The position numbers were made by a program, and so were the translations under genes. Below, in pieces: positions 41,641 to 49,733 of a DNA stretch of 64,000 nucleotides (position 1 is its first letter; every line of letters begins with the position of its first letter). This DNA is from Prochlorococcus marinus XMU1408 (GTDB lineage Bacteria > Cyanobacteriota > Cyanobacteriia > PCC-6307 > Cyanobiaceae). The stretch covers positions 715,355 through 779,354 of the forward strand of contig NZ_QJUE01000002.1 in assembly GCF_003208055.1 (NCBI RefSeq), written 5' to 3'. The notes below the pieces were generated by a model that saw nothing but the letters and a program-made list of their open reading frames with translations, searched no databases and was not told the origin of the DNA.

Positions 41641-41985
41641 TTAACTACATCCTAAAAACAACAAAATAGTTCTGAAAGAAATCTACCGAACAATTTGGGA
41701 TAGGAAACCGAATATAAAAAGACATAATGCTTTTGACCAATTAGATGCCAAATAATATCTGAACTAAATTCTTAAGGCGATCGTCGTAACCAAATTTTAG
41801 CTAAATTGCATTTTTAAAATTGTATAAATTTTAAAAGACTTGAAAAATACTAAGCACTAAATATTCAAATATTAGAAAATCTAATTACATTAATAATTTT
41901 TACTTTATAGATTTGGTATTTCTCCCTACATACATACATTAAGTAAAAAGGTAACTTTAAAAAAATTATTCAATTAATTAAAGTT
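41641..41985. other. intergenic region
   Basis: About 345 very AT-rich bases. Nothing recognised. Confidence 0.35.
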
Positions 41986-42066
41986 ATGACTTTAGATATT
42001 TACAAAGCGATTGTCAAAGCCTCCGAGCAAGGGAATTTATGGGGACTCAAACGAACTGATTACTAA
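41986..42066 (+). CDS. 26-residue mini-protein
   Basis: A short helical frame beginning MTLDIYKAIVKASEQGNLWG. It is 2 nt before the next tiny ORF and may be its leader. Confidence 0.35.
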   Translation: MTLDIYKAIVKASEQGNLWGLKRTDY

Positions 42067-42068
42067 CT

Positions 42069-42194
42069 ATGTTTAAATTCACCAAATTTAAGTTTATTCA
42101 ACTCATTATATTATGGAATCTACCAATCCTAATTTTATTTATAGGAATAATCTCAATACCCATGGAATTATCTGATTCAATTTCAATTTTTTAA
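42069..42194 (+). CDS. single-pass membrane mini-protein
   Basis: 41 residues. A basic aromatic start (FKFTKFKF) is followed by one helix (LIILWNLPILILFIGIISI) and a short acidic end. Confidence 0.45.
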   Translation: MFKFTKFKFIQLIILWNLPILILFIGIISIPMELSDSISIF

Positions 42195-42367
42195 CAACTC
42201 AGATCTCTACACAAAAAAATTTCTTTTTGGTAGAGACATAATTAATCAATAAGTGTAATAATTAAAATCTAGATATGCACTATTTTTAAACAGCTTAAAT
42301 GGCTAGAAATAGTAAAAATCTGGTATTTGATCTATGGCGATTCGATAAGTACACGACCCGTGTTTGA

Positions 42368-42679
42368 TTAAGCAGCTTTAAACTGAACACTACTGTTGTC
42401 GGTCCATGTCCAAGCAGACTTCTCCATTGTAGATAGATCGACTCTGTGGCTCGCCATCCAGTCTCCATTGGCTTCTATAAATTTCTCAATATTCCCCTCT
42501 GGGTGCTGATGTATAACAATTATTTTTTGAGGGTCATCATCACTACACCCTCTGTACAAAGGCTGAATATTAAACTCTCTATGCCTTCTGGTAGCTTCTT
42601 TGCTGTCGAAGATTGCAGCCCACTCATCAAAGGTGCTTTCAACCTTAAAAGTAAAAACTGAGGTGACAGTAGAAGACAT
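42368..42679 (-). CDS. DUF3764-family protein
   Basis: 103 residues. TVTSVFTFKVESTFDEWAAIFDS, QPLYRGCSDDDPQKIIVIHQ and the helix FIEANGDWM give the dimeric alpha/beta-barrel pattern of the cyanobacterial DUF3764. Relatives are at 19950-20214 (broken) and 57235-57531. Function unknown. Confidence 0.75.
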   Translation of the reverse strand: MSSTVTSVFTFKVESTFDEWAAIFDSKEATRRHREFNIQPLYRGCSDDDPQKIIVIHQHPEGNIEKFIEANGDWMASHRVDLSTMEKSAWTWTDNSSVQFKAA

Positions 42680-42783
42680 CTAAAATCTTTAATATGGGCA
42701 AACGATACCAAAACAAAACAAAACTAACTAACAGTTGTTGTAAAAACTAGATAAATAAGAAAACTTTCTGCTAGAAATAGCTG

Positions 42784-43005
42784 ATGCAGATACCAAGAAA
42801 AACCCTCAAACGAATCATCAACTTAATTGTTGTTCTAATCTGTGCCATTGTTGGATTCATCAAAGTAAAGCACCCATTTAGTTATTTAATTGGAGTCCCT
42901 GTTACAAGTTGGGTCGTTTATCTTTTATGTAATGCTATGTGCACAGATATTCTTTTTGGAGAAACATTAGGTTGTTCAGAAAAAAGTATTAACAAGGAGA
43001 AATAA
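42784..43005 (+). CDS. membrane protein, hypothetical
   Basis: 73 residues. A basic start (RKTLKRI) and two hydrophobic segments (about residues 12-25 and 33-48), then a soluble end with cysteines (CNAMC and GCSE). Confidence 0.5.
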   Translation: MQIPRKTLKRIINLIVVLICAIVGFIKVKHPFSYLIGVPVTSWVVYLLCNAMCTDILFGETLGCSEKSINKEK

Positions 43006-43162
43006 GCTAACTACGAATTAAAACTTTCTCAATCAGTGAAGAGAACCAGATATCCATAACATGAAAAGTACTTACAAAGACAAACTCAAGTTAAGATAAC
43101 GAATTAATCATAAAATTAATCTTGACCACTCAACATAACAAAATGATATTCGCTTTACTAAG

Positions 43163-44080
43163 TTGGAAATAATCTTTCTTTTAGCTGAATTAATACCATG
43201 TCTTTTAATAGGTTATTTACTAGGACGATTTAAAAAAGATTTTTCCCTAACGATATCTCGTCCTTTAATGAACTATGGAATTCCTATCAGCCTGATGGGG
43301 ATATTACTTAAGTCTGGCCTTGAATTCCCTTTGATACAATCTGCGGCTTTAGCACTCGTAGCTATTGGCTTTTTAATGACTCTATTAAATTGCCTTCCTG
43401 GTATAAAAAACTTAATCCCAAACAGATCTCTTCAACTAGGTAGTGCATTTGGAAATACAGGTTATTTCGGAATACCAGTTTCACTAGCACTGCTTCCAAA
43501 TCATGCTTTGATTTACAGCATAGGTTTTGACCTTGGTGCGACATTAGTAATTTGGAGTATCGGTCCAATACTGCTAACAGACCCTTCAAAAGTTTTAAGT
43601 TCTAATAGATATTGGCAGAATTTCATAAAAGCAATCTTTAGAAGCCCTGCTGTAAAAGGACTGATTGGCGCATTAATTGTTCATTCATCACCATGGAATG
43701 AACAATTAACAGCCTTACTTTGGATACCTTCAAGGGTTGTAATTGTTTTAGCACTTGTAATCGTTGGAATGCGTTTAAGTTGGTTGAGGAAAGCAAATCT
43801 CTCAAGAATAAAAATCCAAATAGCATCCATAAAAAATGCTTTAATCATGAAACTGGTTGGATTGCCAGTCATTATGTTGATCATTTCCTCAGCGATCAGA
43901 TTACCCAACGTCGTGCGAGAGGCTTTAGTACTTCAATCAGCTGCGCCAACAGCAATATCTGTCTTACTAATATCCCAAGCAGCGTCAAGAGATGAAGAGG
44001 ATGCCACATCGCTTGTTGTCTTAAGTACAATCATCGCGCTCATATCAATCCCTGCTTGGTTGATGATTTTAAGATTGTAA
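43163..44080 (+). CDS. AEC-family (auxin efflux carrier-like) permease
   Basis: 305 residues with 8-10 predicted helices, full length for the family. Helix 3-5 blocks such as GSAFGNTGYFGIPVSLALL and the C-terminal QSAAPTAISVLLISQA are characteristic (the APTA motif). Start is TTG at 43163. Substrate unknown; relatives carry organic acids. Confidence 0.85.
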   Translation: MEIIFLLAELIPCLLIGYLLGRFKKDFSLTISRPLMNYGIPISLMGILLKSGLEFPLIQSAALALVAIGFLMTLLNCLPGIKNLIPNRSLQLGSAFGNTGYFGIPVSLALLPNHALIYSIGFDLGATLVIWSIGPILLTDPSKVLSSNRYWQNFIKAIFRSPAVKGLIGALIVHSSPWNEQLTALLWIPSRVVIVLALVIVGMRLSWLRKANLSRIKIQIASIKNALIMKLVGLPVIMLIISSAIRLPNVVREALVLQSAAPTAISVLLISQAASRDEEDATSLVVLSTIIALISIPAWLMILRL

Positions 44081-44143
44081 AAAGTTAACAACTATCGCCT
44101 TTTAACTCAGTTTGTCTAAGTTGTAAGAAATACAATTTTTTTA

Positions 44144-44344
44144 ATGACCTCAGCTACAGCAACAAAAGCGACAGCAAAGAAAACAGCGGCAGTAAAATCA
44201 TCAACAGTAAAATCTCAATCAATTTATTCATCAACCCAATCAAGATTTGCCAGTTCAAAGCTAATTCAAAACCTAGGTTCATCAAATGATGGGGTTCAAT
44301 TCGATTTTTCAAGTTCGTTAAGAACTGCATTTGGAAGGGACTAA
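44144..44344 (+). CDS. small basic low-complexity protein
   Basis: 66 residues. The first half is an Ala/Thr/Lys-rich stretch (SATATKATAKKTAAVKSST) similar in style to the tails of the lysine-rich proteins at 36.8 and 47.7 kb. The second half is Ser-rich and ends FGRD. Nucleic-acid binding is possible. Confidence 0.5.
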   Translation: MTSATATKATAKKTAAVKSSTVKSQSIYSSTQSRFASSKLIQNLGSSNDGVQFDFSSSLRTAFGRD

Positions 44345-44350
44345 AAGGAT

Positions 44351-44446
44351 ATGGACCTTTTAAAAACACTTTTTACAGTTGCTATATGTCTAGGTATTGG
44401 ATGGGCAATCTCAAAAGGGATTATGTTTGGTTTGACTCATATTTAA
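44351..44446 (+). CDS. 31-residue membrane peptide
   Basis: One hydrophobic helix (TLFTVAICLGIGWAI) ending in a short polar tail. It begins 6 nt after the previous stop, so is likely in the same operon. Confidence 0.45.
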   Translation: MDLLKTLFTVAICLGIGWAISKGIMFGLTHI

Positions 44447-44447
44447 T

Positions 44448-44612
44448 ATTCCTGAAAAATGGCATCCTACAAACGAAGAAATTGAAGTGATAGACAGTGC
44501 ATGGATGCAAGTCAAGGTCGGATGTGAAAAAATAAAAGCGCAAACAACTGCAAATAAAAAATATGTTTCAAATATGCTTAACGAAATAGAAGATCATTAT
44601 CAAGAAAATTAA
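44448..44612 (+). CDS. helical mini-protein in a coupled operon
   Basis: The frame PEKWHPTNEEIEVIDSAWM...LNEIEDHYQEN has no ATG; an ATT at 44448 or an internal GTG is the likely start. Its stop overlaps the next ATG (TAATG), and the sequence composition is clearly protein-like. Confidence 0.45.
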   Translation: MPEKWHPTNEEIEVIDSAWMQVKVGCEKIKAQTTANKKYVSNMLNEIEDHYQEN

Positions 44613-44803
44613 TGGCTAAAGAATGGGAACCAAAAGAAGAACATCAAGCAGTTATTGCAAGGAGTATAGAGTTTATTTCTGATGAATTAGCTGAGTTACA
44701 AGAGGCTTTACGGTGTCCAAATTCATTTATTGTTGAAATAGCTAATAGGGTAGTATCTGAATATAAAACAAACCAAATCATCATTAGAAGAGATGAAGAA
44801 TAA
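44612..44803 (+). CDS. helical hypothetical protein
   Basis: 63 residues, acidic and helical (FISDELAELQEALRCPN in the centre), translationally coupled to the upstream gene. Soluble. Confidence 0.6.
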   Translation: MAKEWEPKEEHQAVIARSIEFISDELAELQEALRCPNSFIVEIANRVVSEYKTNQIIIRRDEE

Positions 44804-44923
44804 ATGGAATTTCTGCAATCACATGATTTAAACCAATTGGGGCTTTGGACCCCTCTTATTGGAGGTATTCTTCTTTACGTTGGCTTAAATCTAAAAATCA
44901 CTGAAGTTGATCCTAATGAGTAA
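44804..44923 (+). CDS. single-pass membrane mini-protein
   Basis: 39 residues starting immediately after the previous stop. One helix (LWTPLIGGILLYVGLNL) and a short acidic tail (ITEVDPNE). Likely the last gene of the 44.1-44.9 kb operon. Confidence 0.5.
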   Translation: MEFLQSHDLNQLGLWTPLIGGILLYVGLNLKITEVDPNE

Positions 44924-44984
44924 TCAATACATGAAAAATGAGTACAAGGATAAGAAAAGGTTCGATTTATTAGAATAGTTTGGG

Positions 44985-45176
44985 ATGAAACAAGGAACTC
45001 TTGAACTAATTTTTTTTGCTCTGATTTTCTTGAGTCTTCAATTTTGGTGGATAAGGATGACAATTAAAAATGGTCGAACTGGAGAAGTAGATAAATGGGG
45101 GCAAAAAACAAACCAAAAAAAACTAAATGAATTGGAGAAAGTGAAGCAAGATTTAGAAAAACTTTTTCGATCTTAG
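44985..45176 (+). CDS. single-pass membrane protein with charged helix
   Basis: 63 residues. Helix ELIFFALIFLSLQFWWI, then a basic coiled-coil-like tail. Confidence 0.55.
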   Translation: MKQGTLELIFFALIFLSLQFWWIRMTIKNGRTGEVDKWGQKTNQKKLNELEKVKQDLEKLFRS

Positions 45177-45205
45177 TTCTCAATACTACTAAAACTCCTT
45201 AAATA

Positions 45206-45508
45206 ATGAACTATCAAATTTTGCTTGAAAGCTACGCTGCTGGTGAATGGATTAATAAAGACGAAATATCATTACTAGAATTAGAACTTGATTCTCAACT
45301 AGAATCTATTAGATTTTCTCGCACTCAAGGTTGCACAGAAAAAGCACCAAAGCACATTTGCGAGGCAGCTCAAGTTTGCGAAGGTAGTAGTTGGCTCACT
45401 TGCTTTGCTTCAATACTAGATAAGGTCAATCCCCTTTCTCTTGGGAATAAATCAAGAGGAGCAAAAGTCATTGATGCACTTCTAGATAACAATTATTTGA
45501 TGAATTAA
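45206..45508 (+). CDS. EGSSWLT paralogue family, member 3
   Basis: 100 residues. EKAPKHICEAAQVCEGSSWLTCFASILDKVNP is nearly the same core as in 33059-33340, with two extra cysteines. The conserved Cys-x8-EGSSWLT block and downstream ILD-x2-NP suggest a common ligand site. The family is not one I can name. Confidence 0.65.
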   Translation: MNYQILLESYAAGEWINKDEISLLELELDSQLESIRFSRTQGCTEKAPKHICEAAQVCEGSSWLTCFASILDKVNPLSLGNKSRGAKVIDALLDNNYLMN

Positions 45509-45566
45509 ACTAGTAAAAACAATTATCAATTCATTATTAATAGACAAATTATTATTAACAAATCCA

Positions 45567-45779
45567 ATGAGCAATAGTGAAAGTCGTGAAGAAAGGAAAA
45601 AACGTTTTAAAAATCTCTCAAGTGCAGAAAGAAAAATGTTGATTAGAAAGAAACTAGAATTACAAGGTTTAACAGAGGGAAGCGGTGTGAGGGGAAAAGA
45701 TCAATCTTCTTACGAAAAAGAAGAAATGATAGATTTAATTCTATTAACAAGATGTTTTCAAAAGAATAAATTTCAATAA
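45567..45779 (+). CDS. basic hypothetical protein
   Basis: 70 residues, rich in Lys/Arg/Glu at the start (SREERKKRFKNLSSAERKML) and helical to the end. Possibly nucleic-acid binding. No family recognised. Confidence 0.5.
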   Translation: MSNSESREERKKRFKNLSSAERKMLIRKKLELQGLTEGSGVRGKDQSSYEKEEMIDLILLTRCFQKNKFQ

Positions 45780-45830
45780 CTCATCCAACCAAAATTTGTT
45801 TTACGAAGTTAGTCCCTGCAAAATGGGCAT

Positions 45831-46034
45831 ATGAATAAACCTATTAAAAATAAGAAAATCACCTTTGCAAGGTTTGCTGTTCGTACTCTTGCTATTTCTG
45901 CAAGCACCCTCGCTCTATTTGATTTTCTAAAAGGAGACTATCAAGCTGGAGGACTTCTAGCACTTGGATGGTTAACCATCGTGATCGGGGAGAAGAGGAT
46001 GTTTAATGGGGAAAAGACAAATGAAGAAACCTAA
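45831..46034 (+). CDS. two-pass membrane protein, hypothetical
   Basis: 67 residues. Basic start (MNKPIKNKKITFARFA), two hydrophobic segments (about 15-28 and 38-50) and a charged tail. Confidence 0.5.
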   Translation: MNKPIKNKKITFARFAVRTLAISASTLALFDFLKGDYQAGGLLALGWLTIVIGEKRMFNGEKTNEET

Positions 46035-46171
46035 GAAAATTTCCAACTGTTAACTATCAATAAATAGATCTAAAAAATACATTCAGCGTTTATTCTCTAT
46101 GCCACCATAAAAGAGGTAACAGTATATAAGACTTTAAATATTGAGGCATTTTATTCCACCCCATTAGTTCT

Positions 46172-46432
46172 ATGAGTGAGATAAAGAAAAATAAGAACTT
46201 CAATCTTACAGAAATGAAGTTCAAGTTTAATGATCTATTTACTGGTATTGCTTTGCTGTTGTGTGCATTTTTATGTGCGTTTAGCCTTGCACTAATTGCA
46301 ATAAGATTAGGGCCAATAGCTAAATGGGCTAATTATCAGACTATTTGTGTTGAACAAGAAAGTTTAAAATCTCCAATCGAATGGGCGGTGCGTAAATGCA
46401 ATGGAAGGTCAAAAGTTTATCAAGTTAAGTGA
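46172..46432 (+). CDS. single-pass membrane protein, hypothetical
   Basis: 86 residues. One long helix (IALLLCAFLCAFSLALIAI) and a soluble C-terminal part with two cysteines (TICVEQE and VRKCNGRS) that may form a disulfide outside. Confidence 0.55.
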   Translation: MSEIKKNKNFNLTEMKFKFNDLFTGIALLLCAFLCAFSLALIAIRLGPIAKWANYQTICVEQESLKSPIEWAVRKCNGRSKVYQVK

Positions 46433-46435
46433 AGG

Positions 46436-46460
46436 CAACTCAATTAAAGTTGAGTTGAGG
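46436..46460 (+). terminator. hairpin terminator
   Basis: CAACTCAA/TTGAGTTG with a 6-nt loop, followed by AGGCTTTT. It lies just after the preceding gene's stop. The T-run is short, so efficiency is uncertain. Confidence 0.6.
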
Positions 46461-46523
46461 CTTTTAACTATTCAGATGATAACGTTTTTCTTAAGAAGCA
46501 AAAACATCAAATCAATTGTTTGT

Positions 46524-47111
46524 TTAGAGCCAAAACAATAGAAATCCTGCCAAAAATCCAGACATATGACCTAACAAACTAATTCCAGGCAAGAATGACC
46601 AAATAATTCCAATACCTGTGAGTACAGAAATAGATTTAAATAATCTTGGATCTTTCTTTAGGTCGCATCCAATGAATAAAAATCTTTTCTTTCCATAAAT
46701 TGTAGTCATTAGAATAAACGCGTCGATACCAAATAAAACGCCACTAAATCCAATGGCTAGAGACATAGGATTTCTATAAACCAAAATATCTACGCACCAA
46801 AAAATGAACGCTTGGAGAGGCATTATCAATACAATAAAAGCCAGAAAGAAATAGTCACTTTGAAGGTTTAAAGATTTAAGAAAATATCTAGCTACGATGA
46901 TTCCAGAGATATTTGCCAATAAATGATTAAAATCACCATGAAAAAAATGGGATGTAATAATCCTGTATGGTTCATAAAACAAACGTCCAGACCAATAAGC
47001 AATAGAAGTCTTATCAATTATTCCTAAGAAATCTGTTGCAAGAAAGCAAATAAAGCAAGCCAAAAAGGGGACAAAATATTGCCAATCATCTTTTGAAATT
47101 TTCTCAAGCAT
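46524..47111 (-). CDS. rhomboid-family intramembrane protease
   Basis: 195 residues with six predicted helices. SHFFHGDFNHLLANISG (His/Asn oxyanion motif), GFSGVLFG (catalytic Ser about 123) and LLGHMSGFLAG (catalytic His about 182) are all present. It should cleave membrane proteins within the bilayer. It is monocistronic. Confidence 0.88.
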   Translation of the reverse strand: MLEKISKDDWQYFVPFLACFICFLATDFLGIIDKTSIAYWSGRLFYEPYRIITSHFFHGDFNHLLANISGIIVARYFLKSLNLQSDYFFLAFIVLIMPLQAFIFWCVDILVYRNPMSLAIGFSGVLFGIDAFILMTTIYGKKRFLFIGCDLKKDPRLFKSISVLTGIGIIWSFLPGISLLGHMSGFLAGFLLFWL

Positions 47112-47284
47112 TCGTCAATAGATTTGCCAATAATCCAATCGTACTTGGTGTATGTAATCTATTGAAAAGCTAATAGGGTTAATTTCTAACTATGTGAATA
47201 AGCTAAAAATATTTACCTATCAAGAACTTCATCTATAAAGAAAAGAACTAAAGCCTAAGGTGAATAAATCTATTAATGATATAA

Positions 47285-47611
47285 ATGAAGATTGATTTAA
47301 AAAAGAGACTAAATCTCAATAGTTATGAATGGTGGAGAAACCACAGAAGATTTGTAACCCTTGGATTATTTCTGGCTTTTTTTGCTAGCTATGTCAGAGG
47401 TCCTTCAGCGAAAGACTTCAAGGTTAATGATATTTGCGGACGCCTTAGCGCTGATTTAATTACAGGGGAAGAGGCTGCAAGAGAATTAAAATTAGGAAAG
47501 AAAAGAATCGAGGGGCTAAAGGGAGAGAAAGCTGACATTACTAGTCACTACTACCATGCCAAGTACTACTGCCAAGGCTACACAAAAGGCAATGTAGGAT
47601 TGGGATACTAA
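47285..47611 (+). CDS. membrane-anchored hypothetical protein
   Basis: 108 residues. Basic N-terminus (KKRLNLNSYEWWRNHRR), one helix (FVTLGLFLAFFASYV), and an external domain with two cysteines (DICGRLSA and YYCQGYT). No family recognised. Confidence 0.6.
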   Translation: MKIDLKKRLNLNSYEWWRNHRRFVTLGLFLAFFASYVRGPSAKDFKVNDICGRLSADLITGEEAARELKLGKKRIEGLKGEKADITSHYYHAKYYCQGYTKGNVGLGY

Positions 47612-47630
47612 TTAACATCTTTACAAAAAC

Positions 47631-47679
47631 AGCCAGAGAAAAGCATTGCACTTTTCACGCCGCTCTGACGGATCTGGCT
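47631..47679 (-). terminator. structured 3' element after lysine-rich gene 2
   Basis: On the minus strand an outer stem AGCCAGA/TCTGGCT encloses CCGTCAGAGCGG and the hairpin GAAAAG/CTTTTC with loop TGCAATG, then GTTTTT. Compared with 36739-36781 the inner stem changes on both sides (GAGAGG/CCTCTC to GAAAAG/CTTTTC), preserving pairing. Confidence 0.65.
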
Positions 47680-47685
47680 TTTTAA

Positions 47686-48303
47686 CTAAGCTTTTCCTGC
47701 TTTAGAACTAACTTTTCTTGCACGCCTTGCAGGTCTGCCTGCTACTGCCTTAGATGTTCTTTTAGAAACTGATTTAGCGGTTGAAGTTGCTTTTTTAGCT
47801 TGAGCAGAAGCTACTTTCTTAACTGCGGTCATAACCTTAGAAGTCTTAACTTTTGCTTTTAAAGCACTCTTAGCTGGAGCAGCATTAGTTACTGCTTTCT
47901 TTGCAGTTGCTTTTTTAGCTGCGGTTTTTTTGACTGCAGACTTTTTAGATACTGTTTTTTTAACGACAGTCTTTTTAGCGGAGGGCTTTGCTGAAACCTT
48001 CTTAGCACTTGAGGACTTACGAGTACGATGAGAGAGAATCAAAGCCCACTCATCAGCACTAACATTTGCAGGCTTATTACCATGGATCTCAGAAACTTTT
48101 GCAGCTTTCTCAATATCCTTTATTAAGTTTTTCCAAGAAGCAGCATAACGCTTATCAGATTGTGACTTAGCACCGCTCTCTACGAGAGTTTCAACAACTT
48201 GCGATGCTGTAACCTTTTTTCTTCTTCGATTAAAAATTTCCTTTTGAAGAGTAGCGATCATGGCTTCGCCTTTAGCGCTAACTTTGATACTTAATTGAGA
48301 CAT
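47686..48303 (-). CDS. lysine/alanine-rich DNA-binding-like protein 2
   Basis: 205 residues. The N-terminal ~96 residues are nearly identical to 36789-37307. The histone-H1-like Lys/Ala/Ser/Thr tail is longer and ends AVAGRPARRARKV with the same AT-hook-like core. A perfect palindrome lies 63 nt upstream. It is probably a nucleoid-associated protein. The two copies differ mainly in tail length. Confidence 0.75.
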   Translation of the reverse strand: MSQLSIKVSAKGEAMIATLQKEIFNRRRKKVTASQVVETLVESGAKSQSDKRYAASWKNLIKDIEKAAKVSEIHGNKPANVSADEWALILSHRTRKSSSAKKVSAKPSAKKTVVKKTVSKKSAVKKTAAKKATAKKAVTNAAPAKSALKAKVKTSKVMTAVKKVASAQAKKATSTAKSVSKRTSKAVAGRPARRARKVSSKAGKA

Positions 48304-48365
48304 TGAATTAAGAATTACCTATATACAACATCTAGCACATTGTGGGTATCCAAACCGAACAATCT

Positions 48366-48385
48366 ATTTACATGTAGATGTAAAT
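48366..48385. promoter_or_regulatory. palindrome upstream of lysine-rich gene 2
   Basis: ATTTACAT-GTAG-ATGTAAAT, a perfect 8+8 inverted repeat. The half-site TTTACAT resembles one HLR1 unit but is arranged as a palindrome, so it may bind a dimeric regulator. The paralogue at 37307 has no equivalent. Confidence 0.45.
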
Positions 48386-48505
48386 ATCATTTGCATCTTA
48401 TTGATTTACATAAAAAACTATTCATAAAAAGGTATAAGGAGTTAAAAAAATAAGTCATAGTCTTGTTTAGAAAAGAAGAGAAGAAAAGTCTAACTTAAGG
48501 AGAAA

Positions 48506-48610
48506 ATGACTATCAAGAAGAAATTAAAGGTTTATTCTCTCTCTAAAAAGGAAGCAATAATTGCCATAAAGCACAAAAACTCGACCATTCAACCTAGATA
48601 TCTATTGTAA
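48506..48610 (+). CDS. basic mini-protein with strong ribosome binding site
   Basis: 34 residues (MTIKKKLKVYSLSKKEAIIA, then a basic end). AAGGAG lies 5-10 nt before the ATG, one of the clearest Shine-Dalgarno sequences in the window. Its 3' end overlaps the convergent membrane protein by 17 nt. Confidence 0.55.
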   Translation: MTIKKKLKVYSLSKKEAIIAIKHKNSTIQPRYLL

Positions 48611-48746
48611 ATGTTCTTTCTAATTTTGCTTTTATTTGCTTTAAAGATGGTTCTGAGACCTTGAGAATTTTTTTATAGAAGCCAATAAACTTAAGACACG
48701 CCAAGGGAACAAATATTGTAAGTAATAAGGTTTTAGTTGTAATCAT
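48594..48746 (-). CDS. membrane-anchored mini-protein
   Basis: 50 residues. N-terminal hydrophobic helix (TLLLTIFVPLACLKFIGFY) and a basic helical tail. Convergent overlap with 48506-48610. Confidence 0.5.
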   Translation of the reverse strand: MITTKTLLLTIFVPLACLKFIGFYKKILKVSEPSLKQIKAKLERTFTIDI

Positions 48747-48876
48747 TTGAATGTTATAAGCCAAATCAATGAGATACGCTCAAATATTACTTGTTAAACC
48801 TATATATAAACTCAAGGTCTTTAGGAAATTTTAGTTAAGGTCAAGGTATTAAAGACGAATTAACCAATTCAATAAA

Positions 48877-49638
48877 ATGCAAGACAGGAAAGATCTCAAA
48901 GCCCTTATTTACCAGGTAGCAGCAGTAACAGATAGAGGTCAAAGGATGAACACGCTGATTGCTCCTATGTACCAAAACAAATTAGTAGAGATGAATAAAC
49001 TAGTTGATGTTCTACAGCCCCTATCAGATGAAATAACTCAGAGTTCTATTGAAGGTGAATGGGAGCTTATTTACTCATCAGTTGAATTGTTTAGAAGCTC
49101 TCCATTTTTTTTAGCCATTGAAAAGGCTTTAAACGACAAATCAAAAAGCGATTTATTTTTCAAGCTTCATCTTTTACAGGTTGGATCATTTGGTTTATCA
49201 ACAGTAGGAAGAGTCGGTCAATATCTCAATTTTAATAAAGGGGAAATGATCTCCACCTTTGATACCACAATCTTTGGACTTACAACCATCCCAATCCTTG
49301 GGTGGTTCAAGCTTTTGCCTACCTTTGGTGGTCGAGTCATAACTCTGGCTAAGGGGCTTCAACTAAAAGACAACATTCTTTCAATGGAGTTAGAGAAAAC
49401 TAAAGTATCAGAGGTAGATGGACTGGGAAGAATTCCATTTATTGACAGTATTCTCATGGAAAGGTGGTACCCAGTAAAGACCGTATGGAACCTTTTGCCA
49501 TGGAACAAAGAAAATCCAAATTGTGAGATTAGCGTGATCTATGTTGACGAAGATTTAAGAATCATTAGAGATATGCACGGAGCATTATTTGTTTACATAC
49601 GTCCATCAATTCCTCTTCTAGACCAAACAAAAACTTAA
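48877..49638 (+). CDS. PAP/fibrillin-family protein
   Basis: 253 residues, full length for cyanobacterial members. EGEWELIYSSVELFRSSPFF is the family start motif, followed by lipocalin-like strands and a C-terminal DLRIIRDMHGALFVYIR. Plastoglobulins/fibrillins bind lipids or quinones at thylakoids. It lies just upstream of a carotenoid-type FAD enzyme, a sensible lipid/pigment context. Confidence 0.85.
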   Translation: MQDRKDLKALIYQVAAVTDRGQRMNTLIAPMYQNKLVEMNKLVDVLQPLSDEITQSSIEGEWELIYSSVELFRSSPFFLAIEKALNDKSKSDLFFKLHLLQVGSFGLSTVGRVGQYLNFNKGEMISTFDTTIFGLTTIPILGWFKLLPTFGGRVITLAKGLQLKDNILSMELEKTKVSEVDGLGRIPFIDSILMERWYPVKTVWNLLPWNKENPNCEISVIYVDEDLRIIRDMHGALFVYIRPSIPLLDQTKT

Positions 49639-49733
49639 GTAAACTCATTTCTTAAATACTGACTTCATTGAAGCAGTTCTGAAGAATTTGTAGTAGAAAC
49701 TCTAAAGAAGAAAATTCTTTAATAACAAAATAA

